64,000 bases of DNA from CAVPFA01 sp963703655 (GCA_963703655.1 CAVPFA010000003.1:1550001-1614000); one strand, 5' to 3'. Shown: positions 35,257-44,209, counted from the first letter of the stretch. Notes: generated by a model from the sequence alone, not told the origin. Numbers and translations are program-made.

Positions 35257-36410
35257 CGTGCTTCGGCCTGAGCCGGAGGCACCGCGGGCAAGCTCACCGT
35301 GAAGGTCGTGCCCGAGCCCTCGCGGCTGGACACCGAGATCGTTCCGCCGTGCAGCTCCACGATCGCCTTGGCGACCGACAGGCCGAGCCCGGAGCCCGGC
35401 GTCCCCTGTGCGCGTGCGTTGGTCGCACGGAAGAAACGGGCAAACAACAGCTCCTGTTCTCCGGCCGGTATCCCGATCCCGTTGTCGGCCACAGAAACGA
35501 GCCAACCGCCCCGGGCCGGCTCGGTCCGAACCTCGATCCGGCCACCCGGCGCAGTGAACTTCACGGCGTTGGACAACAGGTTGTCGACGAGCTGGCCGAG
35601 CCGGCCTGCGTCGCCCGTCAGAGCCGGCCCCGCAGTCGCGCTCGTCACGACGGCGATATTGCGCTCCCCGGCCTGGGGGGAGATGCCGAGGACCGCATCC
35701 GAGACGACCTTGGGCAGGTCGACCAGGGTCATCTCCGAGACCGGACCGTGGGTCGAGTCGATTCGGTCCAGCAAGAGCAGGTCGCCGACGAGGCGAAGCA
35801 GTCGCTTCGCGTTGCGGCCGATGATCGCCAGGAACTCCGCTTGGTCGGCGACCGAATCCCGGCCGAGGCCGGCAGCCAGTAGCTCGCTGAAGCTGACGAT
35901 CGAAGTCAGCGGCGTCCGGAGCTCGTGCGATACCGCAGACAGGAGCTCGGCCTTGACCGCGTCGAGCTCTTGCAGGCGGCTGTTCTCCTCGCGCTGGGCC
36001 GTGACGAGAGCCACCCGCTCGGTCTCGGCCTGCCCCGACAGATAGCCGACGTAACCCTGCACCTCGCCGGCCGGGTCGACGAGCGGGATCGCCTGGCCCT
36101 CGAAGGACCTCACCGGCCGGTCCGGGGCAACTAGCCGCAACTTGGCTTGGCCGCTGGGCCGGCCCGCCGGGACACGCCAGGTCTCCGCGACCGTGAGCAG
36201 GTCCTCGGGGTGGAGCGAGAGCACGAAAGCGGCCGCTTCCTCCTGGCTCAAACCCACCGCCTCGCAGACCCGTTGGCTCGCGTACCAGAGGAGCCCGTTC
36301 GCGTCGGCGGCGAAAATGCCGACCGGCAGCAGCGTCGAGAGGGCGTCCAGAACCGTTCCGACGACGGGCCGGTCAGGTGAGTTCTCGACACCTGTTACCT
36401 CGGGGAGCAC
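35253..36410 (-). CDS. PAS-domain sensor histidine kinase
   Basis: 385 aa. A PAS domain (about 20-130: PVGIFAADANGLLWYASQRV) is followed by HisKA with the phospho-acceptor His in LLSAVSHELRTPLTSIVSFS and a HATPase domain (N box LVDNLLSNAVKFTA, G1 VADNGIGIP, G2 GSGLGLSVAKAIVELHGG). It has no membrane segment or signal peptide, so it senses a cytoplasmic or membrane-associated cue. GTG 36410 lies 6 bp after a TACAAT box, consistent with leaderless transcription. Coupled to the response regulator. Confidence 0.95.
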   Translation of the reverse strand: MLPEVTGVENSPDRPVVGTVLDALSTLLPVGIFAADANGLLWYASQRVCEAVGLSQEEAAAFVLSLHPEDLLTVAETWRVPAGRPSGQAKLRLVAPDRPVRSFEGQAIPLVDPAGEVQGYVGYLSGQAETERVALVTAQREENSRLQELDAVKAELLSAVSHELRTPLTSIVSFSELLAAGLGRDSVADQAEFLAIIGRNAKRLLRLVGDLLLLDRIDSTHGPVSEMTLVDLPKVVSDAVLGISPQAGERNIAVVTSATAGPALTGDAGRLGQLVDNLLSNAVKFTAPGGRIEVRTEPARGGWLVSVADNGIGIPAGEQELLFARFFRATNARAQGTPGSGLGLSVAKAIVELHGGTISVSSREGSGTTFTVSLPAVPPAQAEAR

Positions 36411-36416
36411 AGGCCG

Positions 36417-36422
36417 ATTGTA
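36417..36422 (-). promoter_or_regulatory. -10 box of the histidine kinase gene (leaderless)
   Basis: TACAAT on the minus strand, six bases before the GTG start at 36410, matches the housekeeping -10 consensus in five of six positions. A good -35 is not evident. The spacing implies that transcription starts at or next to the start codon. Confidence 0.6.
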
Positions 36423-36528
36423 CTGGGGCGTGCCTGTTTCTCACGATTGACCGCCCAGTTCAGAGCGCAGGGACGCGCCCGCCGCCGTGGGGCGTCCCCA
36501 CGCGCGCGAGGCCGGCGCCGGTTCGCTG

Positions 36529-37764
36529 TCAGGGGCCCGGCACGGCGCAGGCGACGGCGCGCTCCGCCTGGGTGGGATCTGGGAGTGCGACCAGAGCCGG
36601 AGTCACAGAAGGCGGGTAAAGCGTCGCGATTCCCGGCGACGAAGCCGCCGCCGACAGCGCCGACGCGCTCGGCACGCCGGCGAGTGCAGCCTTCAAGAAG
36701 GCGGTCGTGGTCTTCTCGACGACCGGTGCGGCCGGGCCCTGGCCGATGTAGGGGGAGAAGTGGTGTGCCGAGGCGAGCTTCAGGAAAAAGCCGCCGCCGG
36801 CGAAGTGGAACAGCGTGTCGGCGTCCTGGGGCAGGTTGCAGACGTCGGCGGCGCTCTGGACAAAGAGCATCGGCGGCGGGCTGGCCGGTGCGGCGTAGGG
36901 GCCGGACAGCTCCGAGCCGGACATGAGGACGACGGCAAAGGGGCGGGGCGACATCGCGCCGTAGGTCGAGGTGTAGATCGTCATCGTCGAGTAGACGAGG
37001 GCCGCGACCGCCTGAGCGCCGTCCGAGTGCCCGACGAGCGCCACCTTGCCCGGTTCGGCGAGACCCTTCAGCCACGCGGCTCCGCTGGAGGCTGCTCCGG
37101 CGGCACCCGACTCGGCCTTCGCGGCGACATACGCGATGTCGAACGGCTCGTTCACCACGTCCGACTCGGCGATCTCGCTCTGGTTCAAGCTGGGCTGGCC
37201 GAGGGAGGCGATCTTGTTCGCGTTCTCGTCCGGGAAAAGCGGTGCGACGACCACAAAGCCCGCTTTCACCCACGAGGCCAAAAGCGGTGTGTACGTCGTG
37301 GGCACCGTGTCGAATCCGTGCGCGAAGACGATGACAGGAAACGGGCCGCCCCCGTAGTCCGGCCTCGCGCCCGCGATCGGGCTCTTCGCCGAACCGCCGA
37401 CGGAGGGGTACCAGATCTCGGTCACGAGAGTCCGGGGCCCCGCGCTTCCCCCGGGCGCGGGGTTCACCACGAGACCTGCGCTCGGGTTCGAGTCGGTCCA
37501 CACCACCGTCCGCAGCCCGATGCCGAGTTTCGCGGGCGGCCTGGCCGTGGTCGTCGTCGTGGTCGTCGTCGGGCGGTGTGACGCGCCCTTGGCCGGACCG
37601 CTCCTGCCGAGCAACACGATGATCCCGACCAGCAGCAAAGCGGCGACGAGCGCCGCCGAGCCCACGGCGAGGCGCCGGCGCCGGTAGACCGCTGCGTCGA
37701 GCCGGCCATGGGCCGGCTGCCGCCGACCGGGCGGCCGGCGGTCTGGTCGGTGGGCGCCGCTCAC
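36529..37764 (-). CDS. membrane-anchored alpha/beta hydrolase (dienelactone hydrolase / PAF-acetylhydrolase-like)
   Basis: 411 aa from GTG 37764. A basic N-terminus is followed by a single membrane segment (LAVGSAALVAALLLVGIIVL, about 31-50), a Thr-rich linker and an extracytoplasmic hydrolase domain. Motifs: VIVFAHGFDTVPTTY (oxyanion region), nucleophile elbow LVGHSDGAQAVAAL, and a C-terminal His in ASAHHFSPY. Two cysteines late in the protein could form a disulfide. Substrate unknown; an ester or cell-envelope lipid is plausible. It lies on the same strand as the ABC importer, 58 bp downstream of its last gene. Confidence 0.82.
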   Translation of the reverse strand: MSGAHRPDRRPPGRRQPAHGRLDAAVYRRRRLAVGSAALVAALLLVGIIVLLGRSGPAKGASHRPTTTTTTTTARPPAKLGIGLRTVVWTDSNPSAGLVVNPAPGGSAGPRTLVTEIWYPSVGGSAKSPIAGARPDYGGGPFPVIVFAHGFDTVPTTYTPLLASWVKAGFVVVAPLFPDENANKIASLGQPSLNQSEIAESDVVNEPFDIAYVAAKAESGAAGAASSGAAWLKGLAEPGKVALVGHSDGAQAVAALVYSTMTIYTSTYGAMSPRPFAVVLMSGSELSGPYAAPASPPPMLFVQSAADVCNLPQDADTLFHFAGGGFFLKLASAHHFSPYIGQGPAAPVVEKTTTAFLKAALAGVPSASALSAAASSPGIATLYPPSVTPALVALPDPTQAERAVACAVPGP

Positions 37765-37822
37765 CGGCGGGAATCTACCGTTTCCCGGCGAGCGTTGGGG
37801 TGCCGTCGGCTTCCGTCAGCGG

Positions 37823-38596
37823 TCACCGCACCGATGAGCGTGTGATGCCGCCGCCTCCTGTCAGCTTCGCGGCGATGGCCACGGGGATCACCGTGAGCAG
37901 GATCACGAAGGTGACGACGACGTTGACCTCGGGAAGCTGCTGGCCGAGACGGATCGCCCCGAAGATCCAGATCGGAAGGGTGTTCTGTGCGCCGGCGGTG
38001 AAGGTGGTGACGATCACCTCGTCGAAGGAGAGCGCGAAAGCGAGCAGAGCGCCCGAGATGAGCGCCGTGGCGAGCGTCGGCAGGGTGATGTAGCGGAACG
38101 TCTGCCAGCCGGTCGCGCCGAGGTCCATCGAAGCCTCGCCGAGCGAGCCTGACGTCCGCCGGAGCCGCGCGATGACGTTGTTGTAGACGACGACGATGCA
38201 AAAGGTCGCATGGCCGATGATGATCGTGACCAGTGACAGGTTGATGCCCGCGAAGGTGAAGAACGACCGCAGGGCGAGACCGGTGATGATCCCGGGCAGC
38301 GCGATCGGCAGCACGAGGAACAGCGAGACGGCCTCTCTCCCGAAGAAACGGTACCGCTGCACCCCGAAGGCAGCCGCGGAGCCCAGCAGTAGCGCCACGA
38401 TCGTTGCCGCGAGGCCGGCCTTCACCGACAGCCAGAGCGCCGATCTCACCTGCGGGTCGTGCCAGGCGACCGAGAGCCAATGCAGCGTGTAGCCCCGGAT
38501 CGGCCAGCTCTGGATGTTCGACTTGTCGAACGCAAAGATCACGATCGTCACGATCGGTATGAAGAGGAACAAGAGCACGACGGCCACCCACACCAC
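37823..38596 (-). CDS. ABC transporter permease, PotC-like
   Basis: 257 aa with six membrane segments, starting VAVVLLFLFIPIVTIVIFAF. It carries the cytoplasmic EAA loop (EASMDLGATGWQTFRYITLP) that contacts the ATPase. The order with a second permease, a substrate-binding lipoprotein and an ATPase matches polyamine-type (PotABCD) importers. Start is uncertain: GTG 38596 already lies inside the first membrane segment and no earlier start is in frame, so the true N-terminus may be lost to an indel near 38600. Confidence 0.88.
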   Translation of the reverse strand: MVWVAVVLLFLFIPIVTIVIFAFDKSNIQSWPIRGYTLHWLSVAWHDPQVRSALWLSVKAGLAATIVALLLGSAAAFGVQRYRFFGREAVSLFLVLPIALPGIITGLALRSFFTFAGINLSLVTIIIGHATFCIVVVYNNVIARLRRTSGSLGEASMDLGATGWQTFRYITLPTLATALISGALLAFALSFDEVIVTTFTAGAQNTLPIWIFGAIRLGQQLPEVNVVVTFVILLTVIPVAIAAKLTGGGGITRSSVR

Positions 38597-38627
38597 GAGG
38601 GCCGACGCGTGTCGGGCGGCTTTCCAT

Positions 38628-39541
38628 CTACATCGCCTCGAAGGCGCCGAGCGCGCGGGCTGAGAGGAGGTAGATGGTCATGATCACGATCGGGACCATC
38701 GCCAGAGCAGCAGCGAAGGGGAGGTTGTTGGCGAGGCCGATGTTGGAGTAGATGACGTCGCCGATCAGGTTCGTATTGGAGCCGCTGCCGATCAGCTCAG
38801 GGGTGATGAAGTCGCCGAGCGTGAGCGAGAAGGTGAAGATCGACCCGGCGACGATGCCCGGCAGGGCCAACGGCAACAACACGCTGCGCAGCGTCCGCCC
38901 GTTGCGCGCTCCGAGGTCAGCCGAGGCCTCGACGAAAGAGTCCGGGATGCGCTCGAGCGCGCCGTAGACGGGGATGATCATGAACGGCAGCCAGATGTAG
39001 GTGAAAACGAGCCATATTGCGGTGTTGGTGTAGCCGATGTTCGGAGATCCGAGGCCCAGCAGCCGGGTCGTCCAGTCGAGCGTGCCGTCCTTCGTGCAGG
39101 ATCACGATCCACGCGTAGACGCGGGCGAGGTAGCTCGCCCAGAGGGGCAGGAGGACGGCGACGAACAGCGCGTTTCGCGTCCGCGGCGGATGCCACGCGG
39201 GCCATGAAGTAGGCGAAGGGAACGGCGATGACGATGTCGGTAATTGTCACGAGCGCTGCCATCAGAACCGTCCGCCCGATGATGGCGGGGATCGGGGCGT
39301 CGAACAACGCCCTGAAGTTGGTGAGTGACAACGTGTGCTGCAGATTGTTCGTGAAGGGGTTGACCGTCCAGAAGGCGGTGATCAGCATCACGACCAGCGA
39401 CGCCATGTAGATGACGAGGAACCAGGCCAGCGGCGGCGACAACGTGAGGGTGGCCCGCAGCCACGGCCGGCGCCACAGCGCTGCCGAGGCGCGGGCCACC
39501 CGCGTTTCGGATTGCCCCTTTCGGGTCGCGACCAAGGACAC
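38628..39541 (-). CDS. ABC transporter permease, PotB-like; two frameshifts
   Basis: Three frames combine into a complete permease of about 300 aa. The N-terminus from GTG 39541 covers LSPPLAWFLVIYMASLVVML and IVIAVPFAYFMARVAS. After a shift near 39185 it continues NALFVAVLLPLWASYLARVY. After another near 39095 it reads DGTLDWTTRLLGLGSPNIGY, then the EAA loop (FVEASADLGARNGRTLRSVL). All expected segments are present, so two single-base errors or a recent pseudogene are the options. It pairs with the PotC-like permease. Confidence 0.82.
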
Positions 39542-39556
39542 GAGAAGGGCGGGCCC

Positions 39557-40789
39557 TCAGCCGGTGATCTGTGTCCAGGCGGTCTCCCAGTCCACGAACG
39601 GGACGCAGTCGCTCTTGCCGTTGTCGCACTGCGCGAGCGGGGTCTTCCAGAACTTGATCGTCTTGAAGTAGGCGTCCGCCTCGTTCGCGTGCAGCGATGC
39701 GCACGACCCCTTCGCGATCTTGTCCATCAAAGTGCACGTGTCGGCGTTGGCCGGCGTCTCGCCGTAGGAGTCGGCCTGCTCGGCCTGGACCTGCGGAGTC
39801 GAGATGTACGCGAGCCACTTGTAGGCACAGTTGGGGTGCGGCGCCTTGGCGGCGAGCATCCAGGTGTCGGCCCAGCCGGTGGCGCCCTCCACCTTCGGGA
39901 TCGTGTCCGCGACGAGGGCTCCGGCCGCCTTGAGCTGGCCCGTCTGGTACGGCCAGGCGGCGCCGACCACCGTCTCGCCGTTCTTGAAGGCGGAGATCTC
40001 GTCAGAGGCCAGGTTCCAGTAGACCTTGACGAGGAGCTTCTGCTTCTTCAAGAGGTTGACGGCCGCGTTGAACTGCGGCTGGGTCAGCTCGTAGGGGTCG
40101 GTGATGCCGAGGCTCGCCTCGTGCTTGGAGAGGTACAGCGCCGCGTCCGCGATCTGGATCGGGTCGTTCGGGATCGTGATCTGACCGGCGTACTTCTTGG
40201 AGTAGATCACCGACCAGGACGTCGGCGCCGCCTTGAAGACCCTGGTCGAGTACAGGAGGTCGTTGGGCCCGAACTGGAGGGACACGCCGTAGTGCTTCCC
40301 GTTGATCGTGTTGAACGGAGGGGCCTTCAAGAAGGCCCGGAATTCCTTCCAAGACGGGATCAGTTTCATGTTGACGGGCCGGACGTCTCCCCCGTAGATG
40401 AGCCGCAGGTCTGCGTCTCCGGAAGCCGAGACCAGGTCGTACTGGCCGCCCCCGCCGTTGGCCATGAGCGAGACCATCTCGCTCGAGGAGCCGGCGTACT
40501 TAGTGTTGACCTGGCAGCCGGTCTGGGTCTCGAACGGCTTGACCCACTCCGGTTGGGCATAGCCCTCCCACGCGATCAGGTTGAGCTGGCCCTCGCCCTT
40601 GCCGACCGAGGTCTTAACCGGGGCATTCTGCTCCGGCGGCACGAGGCCGCTGCCGCTCGAGGCGGTCGTTGTGGTGCTCTTCGCCGAGTTGCTGCTGCAC
40701 GCGGCGGCGACGACGGGGATCGCTAGTGCGACCGCGAGCGTGATCGCGGCCCCTCTCCCACGGTTGCGAGACGATGTCGGATGGTTCAT
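39557..40789 (-). CDS. extracellular solute-binding lipoprotein, PotD-like
   Basis: 410 aa. It has a lipoprotein signal: basic start, hydrophobic ITLAVALAIPVVAAACSS with lipobox cysteine near residue 31, then a Thr/Ser linker. The mature part resembles spermidine/putrescine-type binding proteins (LNLIAWEGYAQPEWVKPFET, YDLVSASGDADLRLIY, ITIPNDPIQIADAALYL). It delivers a substrate, probably a polyamine or related amine, to the permeases. Starts within the ATPase stop (ATGA). Confidence 0.9.
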   Translation of the reverse strand: MNHPTSSRNRGRGAAITLAVALAIPVVAAACSSNSAKSTTTTASSGSGLVPPEQNAPVKTSVGKGEGQLNLIAWEGYAQPEWVKPFETQTGCQVNTKYAGSSSEMVSLMANGGGGQYDLVSASGDADLRLIYGGDVRPVNMKLIPSWKEFRAFLKAPPFNTINGKHYGVSLQFGPNDLLYSTRVFKAAPTSWSVIYSKKYAGQITIPNDPIQIADAALYLSKHEASLGITDPYELTQPQFNAAVNLLKKQKLLVKVYWNLASDEISAFKNGETVVGAAWPYQTGQLKAAGALVADTIPKVEGATGWADTWMLAAKAPHPNCAYKWLAYISTPQVQAEQADSYGETPANADTCTLMDKIAKGSCASLHANEADAYFKTIKFWKTPLAQCDNGKSDCVPFVDWETAWTQITG

Positions 40790-41931
40790 TGCTCCTCCTT
40801 GTTCCCCGGTCCTGCATCGACTGCCGATGCCGCCGCCGGCGTGGTTGTCTGGTCGGCGGGTCCGCTCGCCGCCGGCGAGGCGGGCCCGATCTCGTAGGAC
40901 TGGTCCGACTTCCAGGCGATCCTGACCCGCCGTCCGAGCGCGTTGAGCACGTCGGCGGCGGCGGTCTCGAGGTTCTGGCGGACGGCGACGAGACGCCCGC
41001 CGCCGTCGAGTTCGACCCTGTAGCGCGTCAGCATTCCGAGGTACACAACTTCGTCGATGCGTCCGGATTCCACATGGGCCCCCGCGGGGACCGGCTCGCG
41101 TTCGTCCAACAACAGGTGGATCTTCTCCGGGCGAACCGTCAGCCGGTGACCGTCTCGGTCGATGATGTTCGACACGCCGATGAACCCGGCGACGAACTCG
41201 GTGCCGGGCCGTTCGTAGACCTCGGCCGGAGTGCCGGTCTGCTGGATCTGCCCGCGGTCGACCACGGCGAGCCGGTCGCTCATCGTGAGCGCCTCTTCCT
41301 GGTCGTGGGTGACGTAGACGAACGTGATCCCGACCTCTCGTTGGATCCGCTTCAGCTCTGTCTGCATCTCCTGTCGGAGCTTGAGGTCGAGGGCGCCGAG
41401 CGGCTCGTCCAGGAGCAGCACCCCGGGCTCGTTCACGATCGCCCGCGCGAGGGCGACCCTTTGACGCTGGCCGCCGGACAGCTGGACCGGTTTGCGCTCG
41501 CCGAGGCCCGAGAGCCTGACCATGTCGAGAGCGCCCCCGGCGCGCCGTCGCCGCTCGGCCTTGGGCACCTTGCGAACCTTCAAGCCGTACTCGACGTTCT
41601 CAATCACGGTCATGTGCGGGAAGAGTGCGTAGTCCTGGAACACCGTGTTGACGTCGCGCGCGTAAGGGGGCTGCCGGGTCACGTCGACACCGCCAAGCTC
41701 GACTGTGCCGGCATCGGGGCTCTCGAACCCGGCGATGATCCGCAGCAGCGTCGTCTTGCCGGACCCAGAGGGCCCGAGCATCGTGAAGAACTCGCCCTCG
41801 CCGATCTCCAGGTCGACGCCGTCGGCCGCGACGACGCTGCCGTAGGACTTGCGGATACCCGCCAGCCGGACCGCCGGCAGCGTCGCGCCGCGACGGTGGG
41901 CCACCTCGGCCTCTGTTGCCGTTCGGCTCAT
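40786..41931 (-). CDS. ABC transporter ATP-binding protein, PotA-like
   Basis: 381 aa from ATG 41931, with a G-rich ribosome site. Walker A LGPSGSGKTTLLR, Q-loop VFQDYALFPHM, signature LSGGQRQRVALARAI, Walker B VLLLDEPLGALD and H-loop FVYVTHDQEEAL are all present. A TOBE domain (residues ~290-355) follows, typical of polyamine and sugar importers. First gene of the ATPase, binding protein, permease, permease operon. Divergent from a sigma factor at 42075. Confidence 0.95.
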   Translation of the reverse strand: MSRTATEAEVAHRRGATLPAVRLAGIRKSYGSVVAADGVDLEIGEGEFFTMLGPSGSGKTTLLRIIAGFESPDAGTVELGGVDVTRQPPYARDVNTVFQDYALFPHMTVIENVEYGLKVRKVPKAERRRRAGGALDMVRLSGLGERKPVQLSGGQRQRVALARAIVNEPGVLLLDEPLGALDLKLRQEMQTELKRIQREVGITFVYVTHDQEEALTMSDRLAVVDRGQIQQTGTPAEVYERPGTEFVAGFIGVSNIIDRDGHRLTVRPEKIHLLLDEREPVPAGAHVESGRIDEVVYLGMLTRYRVELDGGGRLVAVRQNLETAAADVLNALGRRVRIAWKSDQSYEIGPASPAASGPADQTTTPAAASAVDAGPGNKEEQ

Positions 41932-42074
41932 CGCAGCCCCCCTGCCCCTGCCACCTTTCCCAGTAGGGTAGCGGTCTACACCGTATGGCGGGGATCCCCG
42001 CGGAGTCCGCGGTACCATCCGGCAATCCGCCAGGCACTTTCAACCGTATTGCTTGTGATGCGAAGGAACTCCTC

Positions 42075-42659
42075 ATGATGCGACGGACGAGGGAAGCCTC
42101 GAGCGGACCTTCGGACGAAGCCTTGCTCGCCGGCATGGCCCAAGGAGACGAGCAGGCCGCGCTCGCGTTCGTGAGGAGGTATCAGGGAAGGGTGTTCGGT
42201 TTGGCCGTGAGCATGCTGGGTGATGCCCCGCTTGCCGAGGACGTCGCGCAAGAGGCGCTGCTTCGCGCCTGGCGGCACGCTCCTGTCTACGACCCGCGCC
42301 GCGGCGCCGTCTCGACCTGGGTGCTCACGATCGGCCGCAACCTGACCATCGATGCGTTGCGCATGCGGAGGGCCGTCCCGACCGACCCTGACGATCTGAT
42401 CGGGCTCGGGCTCTTGAGCAGCGAGCCGTCGCCCGACGAGTCTGCCGTCAAGGCCGATGCCGCCGGCAGCCTCCGCTCCGCGCTCGGAGGGCTCCGGGTA
42501 GAGCAGCGCCGGGCGCTGGAGCTCGCCTACTTCCACGGCATGACTGCTGCCGAGGTCGGCAAGGCGGAGAACATTCCGCTCGGCACTGCGAAGACCCGGA
42601 TTCGGACAGGGCTCCAGAAGCTGCGAGAGACCATGGCGAACGAAACGAGCACCCGATGA
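42075..42659 (+). CDS. ECF RNA polymerase sigma factor
   Basis: 194 aa. Sigma-2: FVRRYQGRVFGLAVSMLGDA, AEDVAQEALLRAWRHAPVYD. Sigma-4: LRVEQRRALELAYFHGMTAA, then ENIPLGTAKTRIRTGLQKLR. I chose ATG 42075 (MMRRTREASSG) for the AAGGA seven bases upstream; the in-frame ATG at 41985 adds an unlikely tail. Coupled by an ATGA overlap to a membrane anti-sigma factor. Confidence 0.92.
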   Translation: MMRRTREASSGPSDEALLAGMAQGDEQAALAFVRRYQGRVFGLAVSMLGDAPLAEDVAQEALLRAWRHAPVYDPRRGAVSTWVLTIGRNLTIDALRMRRAVPTDPDDLIGLGLLSSEPSPDESAVKADAAGSLRSALGGLRVEQRRALELAYFHGMTAAEVGKAENIPLGTAKTRIRTGLQKLRETMANETSTR

Positions 42660-43438
42660 GCGACCACGACGCCAGCGCCAGGCCGGAGTGCGATCGGTAC
42701 GCTGACGACCTCGCCGAGCTCGCAATGGGGATCTTGACGGGAAGAGAGCGGGCTCTGGCGCTCGCCCACGTCGAAGGGTGCACGTGGTGCCAGGCCGAGA
42801 TGGAGCAGCTCTCGCTCGCCGCCGACTCGCTCCTCGAGGTGGTGCCGAGTGTCGAGCCGCCTCTCGGCTTCGAGGTACGGCTCATCGAGCGGCTGGGGCT
42901 CCCCCGTGCCGCTCCTCGAATCGCCCGCCGGCGGTGGGGTCTCCGGCAGCCCTCCCTGGTGCTGGCGAGCCTGCTGGTGCTGCTCGCGGTCGGCGCCGGA
43001 ATCGGCGGCGGATGGCTCGCGCGGGGCGCACGGAACCCGGCGGTCGGCAGCGCCTTCGGCACCCAGGCCGGTGGACAGCTCGAGACCGAGTCGCTCGTGG
43101 GCGGGGGCCGGACCCTCGGCAGCGTCAGCGTGTACTCGGGCCGCAAGAGCTGGCTCCTCATGACCCTCGACGACGGGTCATGGTCCGGCCAGGCGGTCTG
43201 TCAGGTGCGCCTGGCTGACGGGAAGACGGTGCCGCTCGGGACCTTCTGGCTCGACAAGGGTTACGGAACGTGGGCAGTCACCCTCCCGCCAGGGACCGGC
43301 CACATCGTGACCGCTTCGGTCGTGACCAACGCGGGCGTGCTCGCGAGCGTGCGCTTCCCGGACCGGAGCACGCTCTCGGTGGCCGGCGCGGCCGGTGGCC
43401 CGGCTTCGAGCGCCCAGCCGGGCTGGATGATGCACTGA
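42656..43438 (+). CDS. membrane anti-sigma factor (zinc finger, RskA-like)
   Basis: 260 aa. The cytoplasmic N-terminus has a zinc-finger H-x3-C-x2-C (HVEGCTWCQAEM, about 40-50). One membrane segment lies at about 99-121 (LVLASLLVLLAVGAGIGGGW). The extracytoplasmic domain ends with VRFPDRSTLSV. This is the standard layout of an anti-sigma factor released by regulated proteolysis. It should bind the sigma factor encoded just upstream. Confidence 0.88.
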   Translation: MSDHDASARPECDRYADDLAELAMGILTGRERALALAHVEGCTWCQAEMEQLSLAADSLLEVVPSVEPPLGFEVRLIERLGLPRAAPRIARRRWGLRQPSLVLASLLVLLAVGAGIGGGWLARGARNPAVGSAFGTQAGGQLETESLVGGGRTLGSVSVYSGRKSWLLMTLDDGSWSGQAVCQVRLADGKTVPLGTFWLDKGYGTWAVTLPPGTGHIVTASVVTNAGVLASVRFPDRSTLSVAGAAGGPASSAQPGWMMH

Positions 43439-43457
43439 GCCATCCCGCGCGGCGCCA

Positions 43458-43538
43458 GCCGGCCGCTCGGCCCACGTGCCGCTCGGCGCCGGCCGCTCGG
43501 CCCACGTGCCGCTCGGCGCCGGCCGCTCGGCCCACGTG
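43458..43538. repeat. 30-bp tandem repeat, about 2.7 copies
   Basis: The unit is GCCGGCCGCTCGGCCCACGT followed by GCCGCTCGGC, at 43458-43487, 43488-43517 and a partial third copy. Copies are identical where they overlap. It lies 19 bp after the anti-sigma gene in a non-coding gap. Confidence 0.9.
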
Positions 43539-43717
43539 TCAATACTTTTGTGGGCTCTCTGGCCACACAACCCTTAACACGTCTGCTCGTTCGCCCGGCA
43601 GCCGGGCAGCCCACCGCCCGGCGGCCCACAGCCCGCAGCCCACAGCCCGCAGCCCACAGGCCGGCAGCCAGCTAGCCCGGCAGCCCACGCCCGACAGCCG
43701 GCAGCCCAGCAGGCCGG
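43539..43717. repeat. non-coding gap with low-complexity CAGCCCA/CAGCCCG repeats
   Basis: From about 43602 to 43716 the sequence is a degenerate series of 7-8-base units such as CAGCCCA, CAGCCCG and CGGCAGC. No coding frame is supported. It separates the anti-sigma gene from the convergent small acidic gene. Confidence 0.7.
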
Positions 43718-43918
43718 CTATTCGTCGTCGACCGTCTCGGGGTCATCGAGCAGCACGCCGGCCTCGATTGCCTCGACGACGTCGAGCGGAAGTTGGTCCT
43801 CGGTCCGTTCGTCGTCGTAGTCGATCTCGCTGTCGAGCGACACAGCCTCGGCGGCGTCCGCCGGAATGTACGGGTCCGGGCTTTCGTCGGCGGGGCCGTC
43901 GTCGTATACGTCGCTCAA
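43718..43918 (-). CDS. small acidic hypothetical protein (66 aa)
   Basis: TTG 43918 has GGGAGG five bases upstream. The product (MSDVYDDGPADESPDPYIPA at the start, LLDDPETVDDE at the end) is dominated by Asp and Glu and has one amphipathic helix (LPLDVVEAIEAGVLLDD). Conserved short acidic proteins of this kind are common in actinobacteria, with unknown roles. It is on the same strand as the basic small protein and cold-shock gene upstream. Confidence 0.65.
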   Translation of the reverse strand: MSDVYDDGPADESPDPYIPADAAEAVSLDSEIDYDDERTEDQLPLDVVEAIEAGVLLDDPETVDDE

Positions 43919-43939
43919 GCGAACCTCCCCGCAGATTTG

Positions 43940-43972
43940 GAGAGCCGCGGGCGCTGTGCGCCCGCGGCTCTC
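43940..43972 (-). terminator. strong 15-bp hairpin, candidate terminator
   Basis: GAGAGCCGCGGGCGC, a 3-nt loop, then the exact complement. It has no U-tract on either strand, as is usual for actinobacterial hairpin terminators. It lies between the 40-aa gene and the 66-aa gene on the minus strand, just upstream of the latter's ribosome site, so it could also be an attenuator. Confidence 0.65.
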
Positions 43973-44027
43973 TCGAACAGTCGCCCGGCCTACGGACGCC
44001 TTTGTTCTGCTGTGCGTCTCGCGCGCG

Positions 44028-44150
44028 TCAGGCCGGCTTGGCCGTTCCGATCTTGCTCGGCGACTGCTTGGCCTTCTTGGCCGCGCGCTTTTCCTTTAGC
44101 GATTTCCCGGGCTTTTTGCCCGAGGACTTCTGTGGCGACTTGTTAGCCAC
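44028..44150 (-). CDS. small basic hypothetical protein (40 aa)
   Basis: GTG 44150 has AAGGAG at good spacing. The product begins MANKSPQKSSGKKPGKSLKE and ends SKIGTAKPA; about one residue in three is Lys or Arg. It is too short for most gene callers. Similar lysine-rich short proteins occur beside cold-shock genes in actinobacteria, suggesting nucleic-acid binding; this is inference. It lies 60 bp downstream of the cold-shock gene on the same strand. Confidence 0.65.
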   Translation of the reverse strand: MANKSPQKSSGKKPGKSLKEKRAAKKAKQSPSKIGTAKPA

Positions 44151-44176
44151 GTCGAGCTCCTTTTAGCTGTGGTCGT

Positions 44177-44202
44177 CGCCCGCAGTTTTGCAGCTGTGGG
44201 CG
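44177..44202 (-). terminator. hairpin after the cold-shock gene
   Basis: CGCCCACAG pairs with CTGCGGGCG (one mismatch) around an 8-nt loop on the minus strand, a few bases after the cold-shock stop codon. It may reduce read-through into the small basic gene. Confidence 0.45.
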
Positions 44203-44209
44203 GATGACT

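Noticed and set aside
37823..42018. Assigning firm potABCD symbols
   Set aside because: The family fit is good but substrate specificity among polyamine-type importers cannot be read from sequence, so symbols were left blank.
43458..43716. Possible CRISPR array
   Set aside because: The 30-bp units are directly adjacent with no unique spacers, and no cas genes are present.
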